Of a DNA stretch of 64,000 nt, positions 27,216-36,425 are shown piece by piece. Both the position numbers and the translations under genes were made by a program. The DNA is from UBA7803 sp041686955. GTDB taxonomy: Bacteria > Pseudomonadota > Gammaproteobacteria > Pseudomonadales > Azotimanducaceae. The stretch spans positions 85,247 to 149,246 of the forward strand of contig JAWLCV010000001.1 of the NCBI GenBank assembly GCA_041686955.1. The letters are read 5' to 3'. Numbering within the stretch: the stretch's first letter is position 1; each line of letters starts with the position of its first letter. The notes below the pieces were generated by a model that was given only the letters and a program-made list of their open reading frames with translations, did no database searches and was not told where the DNA came from.

Positions 27216-28025
27216 GTGGCAGACGACACATACATCGAGATTCGGGATCTGTATTTCGCCCGGGGAGAGCGCAAGATCTTCGATGGGGTGAACATGTCCA
27301 TCCCCCGGGGTCGCATCACCGGCATCATGGGCCCGAGCGGCACCGGCAAGACCACCCTGCTGCGGATCATCGGCGGCCAGGTGCGCCCGGATCGCGGCGA
27401 GGTGCTGGTGGACGGCCACGATGTCTGCCGCATGTCCCGGGACGAGCTTTTCGAGCTGCGCAAGAACATCGGCATGCTGTTCCAGTCGTCGGCCCTGTTC
27501 ACGGACATCACCGTCTACGAGAACGTGGCGTTTCCGCTGCGGGTTCACACGGGCTTGCCGGAAGACACCATTCGCGACCTGGTGCTGCTGAAGCTGAACG
27601 CCGTGGGTCTGCGCGGCGCCCGGGACCTGTTCCCGGCCGAGTTGTCGGGCGGGATGGCGCGGCGGGTGGCGCTGGCGCGGGCCATCGCCCTGGACCCGAA
27701 GCTGCTGATGTACGACGAGCCGTTCACCGGCCAGGACCCCATCTCCATGGGGGTGCTGGTGAGCCTCATCAAGAACCTGAACCTGGCGCTGCAGACCACG
27801 AATCTGGTGGTCTCCCACGACATTCACGAGACCGCGAGCATCGCCGACAAGCTCATCATCATTTCCGACGGCAAGGTGATCGGCGAGGGCACCCCGGAGG
27901 AACTGCGCCGTGACGGGTCGCCCTGGGTACAGCAGTTCATGACCGGCTCGCCGGACGGCCCCGTGCCGTTCCATTATCCGGCCGACGAGCTGCTCTACGA
28001 CGTGCTGGCGGAGGTCGGGCGATGA
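27216..28025 (+). CDS. mlaF: Phospholipid transport ABC ATPase MlaF
   Basis: 269 aa from GTG 27216. Walker A GPSGTGKTT near 38, signature LSGGMARRVALARAI near 144 and Walker B LLMYDEPFTGQDP near 165 are intact. MlaF drives MlaFEDB, which moves phospholipids between MlaC and the inner membrane to keep outer-membrane asymmetry. mlaE overlaps its stop by 4 bases. Confidence 0.96.
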   Translation: MADDTYIEIRDLYFARGERKIFDGVNMSIPRGRITGIMGPSGTGKTTLLRIIGGQVRPDRGEVLVDGHDVCRMSRDELFELRKNIGMLFQSSALFTDITVYENVAFPLRVHTGLPEDTIRDLVLLKLNAVGLRGARDLFPAELSGGMARRVALARAIALDPKLLMYDEPFTGQDPISMGVLVSLIKNLNLALQTTNLVVSHDIHETASIADKLIIISDGKVIGEGTPEELRRDGSPWVQQFMTGSPDGPVPFHYPADELLYDVLAEVGR

Positions 28026-28816
28026 TGGCCGCCACCACCACGCTGCTGCGCCTGCTGGGGAGCCGGGCGCTGAACCGGCTGGCCAGCCTCGGGCGCGCGA
28101 GCATGATGTGGCTCACCGCAATCTCGGGCAAGCCGCGGCGCGGCGATCTCGGTCTCCTGGTTCGGCAGATTCACACCATCGGCGTGCTGTCGCTGGTGAT
28201 CATCGTGCTCTCCGCCTTCTCCATCGGCGCGGTCATCGCCTTGCAGTTCTACACCCAGCTCGCCCGCTTCGGTGCCGAGGATGCGGTGGGCCTGGGCCTG
28301 GCCCTGGTGCTGCTGCGGGAGCTGGGGCCGGTGGTGACGGCGTTGCTGTTCGCCGGCCGGGCCGGTTCGGCCATCACCGCCGAGATCGGTCTGATGAAGA
28401 GCACCGAGCAGCTTTCCAGCATGGAAATGATGGGCGTGGATCCGCTGCACCGCATCGTCGCGCCGCGGCTGTGGGCCGGTCTTCTGTGCCTGCCCATGCT
28501 CACCGCGATCTTCAATGTGGTCGCCATCTACGGTGGGATGGTGGTTGCCGTTCAGTGGCTCGGCAGTGACGCGGGCGGTTTCTGGTCGGGCATGCAGGAC
28601 ACGGTGGAGGTCTGGGAGGACGTGGGCAAAGGCATGATCAAGAGCGTGGTGTTCGCCGTGGTCGTGACCTGGATCGCGGTGTTCCAGGGCTACGACACAG
28701 AGCCCACGGCCGAGGGCATCGGCCTTTCCACCACCCGAACGGTGGTGATGTCGTCGGTGATGGTGCTGGCCATCGATTTCCTCCTCACCTTGGGTATGTA
28801 CGGAGATTTCAGGTAA
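28022..28816 (+). CDS. mlaE: Phospholipid transport permease MlaE
   Basis: 264 aa, MlaE/DUF140 permease with about five or six membrane segments. Typical segments include LVLLRELGPVVTALLFAGRAG near 97-117 and GLMKSTEQLSSMEMMGVDP near 125. It is the inner-membrane core of MlaFEDB. Its stop TAA shares one base with the mlaD ATG. Confidence 0.95.
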   Translation: MMAATTTLLRLLGSRALNRLASLGRASMMWLTAISGKPRRGDLGLLVRQIHTIGVLSLVIIVLSAFSIGAVIALQFYTQLARFGAEDAVGLGLALVLLRELGPVVTALLFAGRAGSAITAEIGLMKSTEQLSSMEMMGVDPLHRIVAPRLWAGLLCLPMLTAIFNVVAIYGGMVVAVQWLGSDAGGFWSGMQDTVEVWEDVGKGMIKSVVFAVVVTWIAVFQGYDTEPTAEGIGLSTTRTVVMSSVMVLAIDFLLTLGMYGDFR

Positions 28817-29274
28817 TGCAGATGCGGACGGTGGAGATCAGCGTGGGCGCGTTCGTCCTCGCTGGCATTCTGGCGCTGGTCGTGCTGATGGTGCAGGTGA
28901 GCGGTGTGGCCCTGACGGCCGACGGCGAATCGCACATCATCTACGCCGAGTTCGACGACGTCGCCGGGCTGCGGGTTCGGGGCAAGGTCAGCATGGCGGG
29001 TGTTACCATAGGCCGGGTCGCCGACATCGAGGTGGATCCGCTCTACGGCCGGGCCACCGTGCAGCTCGAGATCGACGACAACGGCTGGCCGCTGCCGGCG
29101 GATACGGGTGCCCGTATCCTGACGGAAGGCGTGCTGGGGGCCCGCTACGTGGGATTGAGCCCCGGCGCCGACGAGGAGATGCTGGAGGACGGCGACTACA
29201 TTTCGGACACCCAGGGCGCCATGGTTCTCGAGAATCTCATCGGCGACCTGATCACCCGACTGGGAGCTTCGTGA
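28816..29274 (+). CDS. mlaD: MCE-domain phospholipid-binding protein MlaD
   Basis: 152 aa. One N-terminal membrane helix (about 7-28) and a single MCE domain (about 40-120) with FDDVAGLRVRGKVSMAGV and an EGVLGARYVGLSPG segment. It forms a hexameric ring on MlaE. The mlaC start follows 1 base later. Confidence 0.95.
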   Translation: MQMRTVEISVGAFVLAGILALVVLMVQVSGVALTADGESHIIYAEFDDVAGLRVRGKVSMAGVTIGRVADIEVDPLYGRATVQLEIDDNGWPLPADTGARILTEGVLGARYVGLSPGADEEMLEDGDYISDTQGAMVLENLIGDLITRLGAS

Positions 29275-29275
29275 C

Positions 29276-30064
29276 ATGATGCGTGATTCCATCCTTGCCG
29301 CGTCCCCGCGACCTGGCCGCCCGATGCGCACGGCCGTGCGGGCGGTGAGGGCGCTGACCCTCGCCGCCGTATCCCTGCTGGCTCCCCTGGCCGCCGCGGC
29401 AGTCCAGGACGAAGCGCGCGATGCCACCGAGATGGTGCGCGACACCACCGATCAGGTGCTCGAGCTCATCGAGAGCGCTCGCAGCTACGCAGAGGAGGAT
29501 CCGGATCGGTTCTACCGGGAAGTGGAAGCCCTGCTTTCGCCGGTGGTCGACTTCGATGCGTTCGCGCGCAGCGTCATGGCGGTGCACTACCGCGACGCCA
29601 ACCAGGAGCAGCGGGAGCGGTTCGCCGAGCGGTTCAAGTGGGGCCTGGTGCGGACGTACGCCATGGCGCTGCTGGAGTTCAAGAACGGCGAGGTGGTGGT
29701 GGTGCCGCCGGACCGGCCCGCCCGGAACCCGGATCGGCAGACGGTGAAGATGGAGATCCGCACGGCCCAGGGAGAGGTGTACCCGGTGCTGTACTCGGTG
29801 ACCCGGAACGACGACGGGGAATGGAAGGTCCGCAACCTCATCGTCAACGGCGTGAACATGGGCCTCACCTATCGCAATCAGTTCAACAGCGCCATGCGCG
29901 ACCCCCGGTACGATGGCGACATGGACAAGGTCATCGATGCCTGGAGCGAGCTGCTGAAATCCGAGGCCCCCGGGATCGAGGACGAGGAAGCTCCGGCGCA
30001 GGAGGCGCGGCGTACTCCAGCGGGTGCCCGTGACCGGGCCGGCGTTGGGGAGCTGGCCGCGTGA
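29276..30064 (+). CDS. mlaC: Periplasmic phospholipid carrier MlaC
   Basis: 262 aa, somewhat longer than the typical 210 because of a hydrophilic C-terminal tail (about 225-262, Glu/Ala/Arg-rich). A signal peptide precedes AAAVQDEA; ATG 29276 has GGGAG nine bases upstream, while an internal ATG at 29324 would also leave a complete signal. The core has VVDFDAFARSVM near 83 and YRNQFNSAMRDPRYDGD near 203. It ferries phospholipid between MlaA-OmpC and MlaFEDB. mlaB overlaps it by 4 bases. Confidence 0.93.
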   Translation: MMRDSILAASPRPGRPMRTAVRAVRALTLAAVSLLAPLAAAAVQDEARDATEMVRDTTDQVLELIESARSYAEEDPDRFYREVEALLSPVVDFDAFARSVMAVHYRDANQEQRERFAERFKWGLVRTYAMALLEFKNGEVVVVPPDRPARNPDRQTVKMEIRTAQGEVYPVLYSVTRNDDGEWKVRNLIVNGVNMGLTYRNQFNSAMRDPRYDGDMDKVIDAWSELLKSEAPGIEDEEAPAQEARRTPAGARDRAGVGELAA

Positions 30065-30366
30065 ACGACGCCGTGGAAGCTGCGTTCCGTCCGACCGGCC
30101 GCGTGACCTTCGGCAATCTCCTGCGCCTTCGCCAGGAGGGGGAAGCCGCCATCGCCGCGGCGCCCGAAAAGGCCGTGGTGGACCTTTCCGGGCTGGAAAA
30201 CGGCAACTCGGCGGCGGTGGCCCTGCTCATGGCCTGGTTTCGTGCGGCCCGCAATCTGGACAAGTCCATCGTCTTCACCCGCGCCCCCACCGGCATCCGG
30301 AACATCATCGAGCTCTCCGGCATGCACGACGTGCTGCCGCTGCAGGACGACGGAGCACAGCCATGA
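30061..30366 (+). CDS. mlaB: STAS-domain protein MlaB
   Basis: 101 aa from GTG 30061 (GTGA overlap with mlaC). A single STAS domain with VVDLSGLENGNSAAVALLM near 39-57 matches MlaB, the cytosolic regulator that binds MlaF. The next gene, ibaG, overlaps by 4 bases. Confidence 0.93.
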   Translation: MNDAVEAAFRPTGRVTFGNLLRLRQEGEAAIAAAPEKAVVDLSGLENGNSAAVALLMAWFRAARNLDKSIVFTRAPTGIRNIIELSGMHDVLPLQDDGAQP

Positions 30367-30590
30367 ACGACGTCATCGCGCGCTCCATCAGAACCCGCAT
30401 CCCCGACGCCGAGGTGGAGGCGGTGGTGGAAGGCAATCGCGCCCTGATCACGGTGGTGAGCCGCGAGTTCGAGGGCATGAGCCGGGTGCGCAAGCAGCAG
30501 GCGGTCTATGCCTGCATCGATCACCTGATCGCGGACGGCTCGCTCCACGCGGTGAGCATCCGCGCCCTGACCCCGGACGAGCGTCCCTGA
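30363..30590 (+). CDS. ibaG: BolA-family protein IbaG
   Basis: 75 aa from ATG 30363. The BolA core has IPDAEVEAVVEGN and a final helix; the small size and place between mlaB and murA identify IbaG. It binds [2Fe-2S] with monothiol glutaredoxin in known species. The frame is open far upstream but only the shadow of mlaC. ATGA overlap with mlaB. Confidence 0.93.
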   Translation: MNDVIARSIRTRIPDAEVEAVVEGNRALITVVSREFEGMSRVRKQQAVYACIDHLIADGSLHAVSIRALTPDERP

Positions 30591-30610
30591 CGAACGGAGT
30601 GGATCGCTGA

Positions 30611-31921
30611 ATGGACAAGCTGCTGATCACCGGCGGCACTCGCCTGTCCGGCTCACTGCGCATCTCCGGCGCCAAGAACGCGGCGCTGCCCATCCTCGCC
30701 GCCAGCCTGCTGACGGAGGAGCCGGTGCTGCTGGACAACCTGCCGCACCTGCACGACGTGACCACCATGCTCGAGCTGCTCGGCTGCCTGGGCGTGGACG
30801 TGGTGGTCAACGAGAAGATGCAGGTGGAGGTGAGAGCCCGGGAACTCCGGGAGCTGCGCGCGCCCTACGAGCTGGTGAAGACCATGCGCGCGTCGTTCGT
30901 GGTGCTGGGGCCGCTGCTCACCCGGTTCGGCCAGGCGGAGGTCTCCCTGCCGGGCGGCTGCGCCATCGGCGCCCGCCCGGTGGATCAGCATCTGAAGGCC
31001 CTGGAAGCCCTCGGCGCCGAGATCGAGGTGGTGGACGGCTACGTCATCGGCCGGGCACCCGCGGGCCTGGTGGGGGCCGATTTCCGCTTCGATCTGGTGA
31101 CGGTGGGGGGAACGCAGAATCTGCTGATGGCGGCCACGCTGGCCCGCGGCACCACGCGCATCCGCAACGCGGCATGCGAGCCGGAAGTCACCGATCTCGG
31201 TAACTTCCTCAACGCCATGGGCGCCCGGGTCAGCGGCCACGGTACTCCGGAGATCGTGGTGGAAGGCGTGGATCGGCTGCACGGCTGCAGCTACCGGGTG
31301 ATGCCGGACCGCGTGGAAACCGGCACGTACCTCATCGCCGCGGCGGCCACCGGCGGCCGTATCCGGCTGGAGCGCACCGATCCGGCGCTGCTCACTGCCG
31401 TTCTCGACAAGCTGGCGGAGGCGGGCGCGGAGCTGCGCCAGGGCGACACCTGGATCGAACTCGACATGCACGGCAAGCGCCCGCGCGCCGTCGACATCGA
31501 AACCGCCCCCTACCCGGGGTTCCCCACGGACATGCAGGCGCAGTTCCTGGCCATGAACGCGGTGGCGGAAGGGGACAGCCACATCAGCGAGACCATCTTC
31601 GAGAACCGTTTCATGCACGTTCAGGAGATCAACCGGCTGGGCGCCCGGATCGTGCTGGACGGGCCGTCCCGGGCGCTGGTTCACGGGGTGGAGCGGCTGA
31701 AGGCGGCGCCGGTGATGGCCACGGACCTCCGGGCGTCGTTCAGCCTGGTGGTGGCGGCCCTGGTGGCCGAAGGCACGACCCTGATCGATCGGATCTACCA
31801 CATCGACCGCGGCTACGAGACCATCGAGGAGAAACTGTCGCAGCTCGGCGCCCGGGTGCAGCGGGTTTCCGAGGCGCCGCGCGGCGGCCGCCGCCCCCGC
31901 CTGCAGGTTGCCGGAGAGTAG
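30611..31921 (+). CDS. murA: UDP-N-acetylglucosamine 1-carboxyvinyltransferase
   Basis: 436 aa. Catalytic Cys117 is in GGCAIGARPVDQH, so the enzyme should be fosfomycin-sensitive by family rule. N-terminal GAKNAALPILAA and the C-terminal DLRASFSLVVAALVAEG are typical. It makes the first committed peptidoglycan precursor with PEP. It follows ibaG by 20 bases and precedes hisG by 6, the common mla-murA-his layout. Confidence 0.98.
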   Translation: MDKLLITGGTRLSGSLRISGAKNAALPILAASLLTEEPVLLDNLPHLHDVTTMLELLGCLGVDVVVNEKMQVEVRARELRELRAPYELVKTMRASFVVLGPLLTRFGQAEVSLPGGCAIGARPVDQHLKALEALGAEIEVVDGYVIGRAPAGLVGADFRFDLVTVGGTQNLLMAATLARGTTRIRNAACEPEVTDLGNFLNAMGARVSGHGTPEIVVEGVDRLHGCSYRVMPDRVETGTYLIAAAATGGRIRLERTDPALLTAVLDKLAEAGAELRQGDTWIELDMHGKRPRAVDIETAPYPGFPTDMQAQFLAMNAVAEGDSHISETIFENRFMHVQEINRLGARIVLDGPSRALVHGVERLKAAPVMATDLRASFSLVVAALVAEGTTLIDRIYHIDRGYETIEEKLSQLGARVQRVSEAPRGGRRPRLQVAGE

Positions 31922-31927
31922 ACGTCC

Positions 31928-32554
31928 ATGCCGGGACTCACCATCGCCCTGAATCGCGGACGCATTCTGAAGGAATGTCTCCCCTTGCTCGAAGCCGCCG
32001 GCGTGCGGCCCGCGGAGGACATCGACGGCAGCCGCAAGCTGGTGTTCAGCACCACCGAAGGCGATCACACCCTGGTAGTGATGCGCGGCTCGGACGTGCC
32101 CACCTACGTGGAGCACGGTGCCGCGGATCTCGGCATCGTCGGCAAGGACACCATCATGGAGCACGGCAGCAGCGGCTTCTACGAGCGCCTGGATCTGGGC
32201 ATCGGCCGCTGCCGGATCATGACGGCGGCGCCCGTGGGCGCCTCGCTGGATCGGGCGCCGTTGCGCGTAGCCACCAAGTTCGTGAACGTGGCGCGCCGAT
32301 ACTTCGAGCAGCAGGGCCGGCAGGTGAGCATCATTCCGCTGTCCGGCGCCATGGAGATCGCGCCGCTGATGAATCTGGCGGACTGCATCGTCGACATCGT
32401 CGACACCGGCAACACCCTGAAGGCCAACGGGTTGGAGGCACTCGAGACCATCGCGCACGTCAGCTCCCGGGTGATCGTCAACCGCGCCGCCATGAAGACC
32501 CGGTTCGACGCCGTGCAGCAGCTCATCGACCGCCTGCGCGAGGTGTGCCCGTGA
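31928..32554 (+). CDS. hisG: ATP phosphoribosyltransferase, short form (HisG-S)
   Basis: 208 aa: the short form lacking the C-terminal regulatory domain of the 299-residue E. coli enzyme. Active-site region GNTLKANGLEA near 160 and ALNRGRILKECLPLL at the start are typical. It catalyses the first step of histidine synthesis and, by family rule, needs the HisZ regulatory subunit, which is not in this window. hisD overlaps its stop by 4 bases (GTGA). Confidence 0.96.
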   Translation: MPGLTIALNRGRILKECLPLLEAAGVRPAEDIDGSRKLVFSTTEGDHTLVVMRGSDVPTYVEHGAADLGIVGKDTIMEHGSSGFYERLDLGIGRCRIMTAAPVGASLDRAPLRVATKFVNVARRYFEQQGRQVSIIPLSGAMEIAPLMNLADCIVDIVDTGNTLKANGLEALETIAHVSSRVIVNRAAMKTRFDAVQQLIDRLREVCP

Positions 32555-33870
32555 CCCTGGGCATCCGCAGGCTGACCACCGCCGAGCCCTCCTTCGACGA
32601 GGCGCTCGACGCCCTGCTGCGCTGGGAGGTGGGCGAAGACGACGAGGTCAATCGGATCGCCGCGGAGATCGTCCGGGACGTGCGCCGGCGCGGCGACGAC
32701 GCGCTGCTCGAGCTCACCCGCCGACTGGACCGGTGGCAGCCGGCGGACGCCGCCGCATTGCGCCTGGACCCGGCCGACTTCGAGTCCGCCTACCGGAGTC
32801 TCGCCCCGGCGGAGCGCCAGGCGCTGGAGATGGCGGCGGAGCGCATCGAAGCGTATCACCGGCACCAGCTCGGCGGCGACTGGGAATACACCGATTCGGA
32901 CGGCAACCGTCTGGGGCAGCGGGTGACCCCCCTCGAGCGGGTCGGCCTGTACGTGCCGGGCGGGCAGGCGGCCTACCCCTCCACCGTGCTCATGACCGCT
33001 ATCCCGGCGCGCGTCGCCGGGGTGGACGAGGTTGTGATGACGGTGCCCACGCCCGATGGGGTGAAAAATCCCCTGGTGCTGGCCGCGGCCCGGGTCGCCG
33101 GTGTTGGCCGCGGCTTCGCCGTGGGCGGTGCACAGGCTGTGGCTGCCCTGGCTTTCGGCACCCCCAGCATTCCCCGGGTGGACAAGATCGTGGGCCCCGG
33201 CGGTGCCTTCGTGGCTGCCGCCAAGCGCCTGGTGTTCGGCGCCGTGGGCATCGACGTCATCGCCGGTCCCAGCGAGGTGCTGATCATCGCCGACGGTTCC
33301 GCACCGGTGTCGTGGATGGCCCTCGACCTGTTCTCCCAGGCGGAGCACGACGCCGCGGCGCAGGCCATTCTGCTGAGCCCCGACGCCGCCTACCTGGACG
33401 AGCTGGAGCAGACCCTGGCGGCCATGCTCCCGGAGCGGCCGCGGGCGGACATCATCCGCCGCTCCCTCGAGAAACGCGGCGCCCTGATCCAGACCCGGGA
33501 CCTGGACGAGGCGGTGACGCTCGCCAACCGCATCGCACCGGAGCATCTGGAGCTGGCGGTGGCGGACCCGGACGCCATTCTGGCAGGCGTTCGCCACGCC
33601 GGCGCCATCTTCGTCGGCGCTCATTCTCCGGAAGTGATGGGGGACTACGCCGCGGGCCCCAGCCACGTCCTCCCCACCTTCGGCACCGCGCGCTTCTCGT
33701 CGCCGCTCGGTGTCTACGACTTCCAGAAGCGCAGCTCCGTCATTCGCATGAGCGCGGAGGGCGCCGAGCGGGTGGCCCGGACGTCGGCGACGCTCGCGCA
33801 CGGCGAGGGGCTGGAGGCCCACGCGCGGGCGGCGGAGGCCCGCTTCCGCGACGACGACGGCAGGGCCTGA
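32551..33870 (+). CDS. hisD: Histidinol dehydrogenase
   Basis: 439 aa from GTG 32551. Signature segments are present: YVPGGQAAYPSTVLM near 133, GPGGAFVAAAKR near 214 and SQAEHDAAAQAI near 262 with zinc/catalytic His and Glu. It oxidises histidinol to histidine using two NAD+. It is the last gene of the mla-murA-his run; the usual next gene hisC is missing. Confidence 0.97.
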   Translation: MTLGIRRLTTAEPSFDEALDALLRWEVGEDDEVNRIAAEIVRDVRRRGDDALLELTRRLDRWQPADAAALRLDPADFESAYRSLAPAERQALEMAAERIEAYHRHQLGGDWEYTDSDGNRLGQRVTPLERVGLYVPGGQAAYPSTVLMTAIPARVAGVDEVVMTVPTPDGVKNPLVLAAARVAGVGRGFAVGGAQAVAALAFGTPSIPRVDKIVGPGGAFVAAAKRLVFGAVGIDVIAGPSEVLIIADGSAPVSWMALDLFSQAEHDAAAQAILLSPDAAYLDELEQTLAAMLPERPRADIIRRSLEKRGALIQTRDLDEAVTLANRIAPEHLELAVADPDAILAGVRHAGAIFVGAHSPEVMGDYAAGPSHVLPTFGTARFSSPLGVYDFQKRSSVIRMSAEGAERVARTSATLAHGEGLEAHARAAEARFRDDDGRA

Positions 33871-34187
33871 TGCAGCGGCCACACGCGTGGCCGGGCGGAT
33901 CGCTACACGCGCCGGCTCGCCGACCACGCCCGTTCCGCATTTGCCGCTACCTGGCCCGGCGTGGCCCGCCGAGGCATCGGATGGTAAGGTAACTTCCGAA
34001 GTCGGGCGGAACCGCGCTGCACGGGCCGTTCGACGGGGCTTCGTGGGCGGGCTCGTCTCCGCCTCTGGCTCATCGGCCGCATTGCGTGCCTTGGCTACGT
34101 GCCGGCTCCCGCCGGTGTCATTCATAAGAATCCGCTCTCCGTCGCCGGGCGCAACGTCCGAGCGAGCGGGGCGGGAAGGAGAGTCTC
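33871..34187. other. 317-bp intergenic stretch, hisD to TonB-dependent receptor
   Basis: No gene or recognised riboswitch is visible. It holds the hairpin at 33877-33892, a short CCGGC/GCCGG stem near 34103-34115 and, at 34176-34182, an AAGGAG-type ribosome site 5 bases before the receptor ATG. The receptor promoter should lie here, but no consensus pair at correct spacing was found. I see no remnant of hisC. Confidence 0.6.
33877..33892. terminator. Small hairpin just past hisD
   Basis: GGCCAC and GTGGCC (33877-33882 and 33887-33892) pair around a 4-base loop, 6 bases after the hisD stop. It lacks a T-tract and could mark the operon end only weakly. Confidence 0.3.
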
Positions 34188-36425
34188 ATGCCTATCACCA
34201 GAGGTTCGTGCCCCGGCCGACCTGCGCCCGGACGCCGTCGCGGCGTGCTGACCGCCCTGGGTGCGGCGCTCCTCGGCGCGTCGAGCGGCGTTGCCGTCGC
34301 GGCACAATCGGTCATCGAAGAAATCACGGTCACCGCCCAGAAGCGGGAGCAGGCGCTGCAGGACGTATCCATCGCCGTCAGCGCGTTTTCCGGCGATGCC
34401 ATCGACAAGATGGGATTCGAGGAAGGCCTCGACATCACCCAGCAGGTTCCGAACATGAGCTACTTCGCCATCTTCGGCGAGGCATCGAGCCCTTCGGTGA
34501 GCCTGCGCGGCATCAGCCTGGTCAATTTTTCCGATTCCTGGGAGTCGCCGGTCTCCATCTACGTGGACCAGGTCTACCGCGGCAATCCCGCCGGCTCGGC
34601 CATCCAGCTCTTCGACCTGGAACGGGTGGAGGTGCTGCGGGGCCCGCAAGGCACAATCTACGGCCGAAACACCACCGGCGGGCTGGTGCATTACGTTTCT
34701 CGCAAGCCCAGCTACGACCCGGAGGGCTATGCCTCGGTGACACTGGGCAGCTACTCGCAGCGTATCTTCGAAGGCGTGATCAGCGGCCCGCTGACCGACC
34801 GGCTCCGAGGCCGGGTGGCGGTGAAGTCCACCCGGGACGATGGCTGGCAGACCAACGTGGTGACCGGCGACGAGCTCAACACCACCGACAACCTGGGCTA
34901 CCGGATTCAGCTGTCTGCCGATGTCGGCGGCGCCGAGCTGCTGCTCAACGTGCACGGCAGCGAGGCCGATCAGGACACGGTAGGGTTCGCCCACATGGGC
35001 TACCTGACCAGCGCGAGCGCCGGTGCGCCCACCTGCGGCATCGGCGCCATTCAGGACGGGCTGTGCACCAGTGCCACGTTCGGCATGACGGGGGCGGAGG
35101 CGGTGAACGGTCGATTCGATCCGGAGCACGTCGCCTCCGGCGCCGCCGAAGGACTCGCGACGGAGATCGACACCTTCGGGACCTCCGCCACGCTAACGCT
35201 CCCCTTCGAAGCATTTCAGCTCACCTCGATCACCGCCTACGAAGAGCTGGACAAGTTTCTGCAGGACGACGGTGACGGCACGGCGGTGGTCTACTTCGAC
35301 GAGCAGTACGGCGTGGACGCCGAGCAGTACACCCAGGAGCTTCGGCTCGACGGCGCGACCGCCGGCATGCAGTGGGTGGCGGGCGTCTATTACTTCAAGG
35401 ACGACCGCGGCCTGGTGACCGAAGCCCCCACCACCGCCGACGGGCTCTGGCACCGGGAGGTCGTGGCGCTGGACACGCGGTCGTGGGCGTTGTTCGGTCA
35501 GGTGGAGTATGACCTGGCACCCGAGCTCACCCTCGTGGCGGGCCTGCGTTACACGGACGAAGAGCGGGACTTTCGGCAGCGCTCGGGCCCGAGCTTCTAC
35601 GATCCGGCGGTGCAGGCCGAGGACGATCTCTCGGAGAGCGCCACCACCGGTCGCATCGGCCTCGACTGGCGGCCGCGGGAGAACACCCTGGCTTACGCCA
35701 GCGTGTCGACCGGCTTCAAGAGCGGAGGGTTCTCGGGCAGCTACAACGCGCTGCAGGCTGCGACGTTGCCGGTGACCTCGGAGGACGTGGTCAACTACGA
35801 GTTGGGGTTGAAGACCGAGCTGGCCAACGGCCGCGTGCGGCTGAACGCTGCGGTGTTTACCTACGAGGTGGAGGACTTCCAGGCGCAGGTGTTCCTCACC
35901 GTGGCCGACGGCAGCGTCATCACCAACGCCGGTGACGTCACGGGGGCCGGTGCGGAGCTGGAGATCACCGCCCTGGTCACACCGAACTTCGAGATCATCG
36001 CCGGGGCCGGGGTGCTCGACACCGAGTTCGACTCCGACCAGATATTCCTGGTGGCCGGCGACAGTTACACCCTGGATGGCAACGAGTTGCCATCGGCGCC
36101 GGAGCTCACCTACAACCTGGTGGCGCGCTACTACGTGAACCTGGGCGATCGCGGTGAGCTGGCGCTGCAGGGGGATTATGCCTGGCAGGACGACCATTAC
36201 CTGCAGATCGAGAACGACCCTTACTCGCACCACGACAGCTACGGGATCGCCAACGCGCGGGTGAGCTGGGTCTCCCGGGACGAGCGCTATACGGTGGAAG
36301 CCTTCGTCAAGAATCTCACGGACGAGGAGTACTTCACCTACCAGAACACCCTGGGGCCCGACTGGGGTTACGCGGTCTGGGGCAAGCCCCGCACGGCCGG
36401 CCTCGGCTTCACCGTGACTCTCTAG
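34188..36425 (+). CDS. TonB-dependent outer-membrane receptor
   Basis: 745 aa. A signal peptide with Arg-rich n-region (cleavage near AVA, about 38) precedes a TonB-box-like EEITVTAQKRE, a plug domain (about 50-165, ERVEVLRGPQGTIYGRNTTGG near 145) and a 22-strand barrel ending in Thr-Leu after a typical NLTDEEYF segment. A perfect ribosome site precedes the ATG. It resembles the large sphingomonad/marine-gammaproteobacterial receptor family whose substrates range from siderophores to plant or steroid compounds; the substrate is not deducible. It stands alone between hisD and degS. Its TAG stop shares a CTAG with the convergent degS stop. Confidence 0.93.
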   Translation: MPITRGSCPGRPAPGRRRGVLTALGAALLGASSGVAVAAQSVIEEITVTAQKREQALQDVSIAVSAFSGDAIDKMGFEEGLDITQQVPNMSYFAIFGEASSPSVSLRGISLVNFSDSWESPVSIYVDQVYRGNPAGSAIQLFDLERVEVLRGPQGTIYGRNTTGGLVHYVSRKPSYDPEGYASVTLGSYSQRIFEGVISGPLTDRLRGRVAVKSTRDDGWQTNVVTGDELNTTDNLGYRIQLSADVGGAELLLNVHGSEADQDTVGFAHMGYLTSASAGAPTCGIGAIQDGLCTSATFGMTGAEAVNGRFDPEHVASGAAEGLATEIDTFGTSATLTLPFEAFQLTSITAYEELDKFLQDDGDGTAVVYFDEQYGVDAEQYTQELRLDGATAGMQWVAGVYYFKDDRGLVTEAPTTADGLWHREVVALDTRSWALFGQVEYDLAPELTLVAGLRYTDEERDFRQRSGPSFYDPAVQAEDDLSESATTGRIGLDWRPRENTLAYASVSTGFKSGGFSGSYNALQAATLPVTSEDVVNYELGLKTELANGRVRLNAAVFTYEVEDFQAQVFLTVADGSVITNAGDVTGAGAELEITALVTPNFEIIAGAGVLDTEFDSDQIFLVAGDSYTLDGNELPSAPELTYNLVARYYVNLGDRGELALQGDYAWQDDHYLQIENDPYSHHDSYGIANARVSWVSRDERYTVEAFVKNLTDEEYFTYQNTLGPDWGYAVWGKPRTAGLGFTVTL

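Noticed and set aside
33871..34187. Riboswitch upstream of the TonB-dependent receptor
   Set aside because: Looked for a cobalamin-type or other conserved box; none recognised.
33887..35275. 462-residue frame covering the hisD-receptor gap and receptor start
   Set aside because: It overlaps the well-supported receptor in another frame, with no homology or ribosome site; not a hisC relic.
34188..36425. Mobile element carrying the receptor
   Set aside because: No transposase, integrase, flanking repeats or tRNA target seen on either side.
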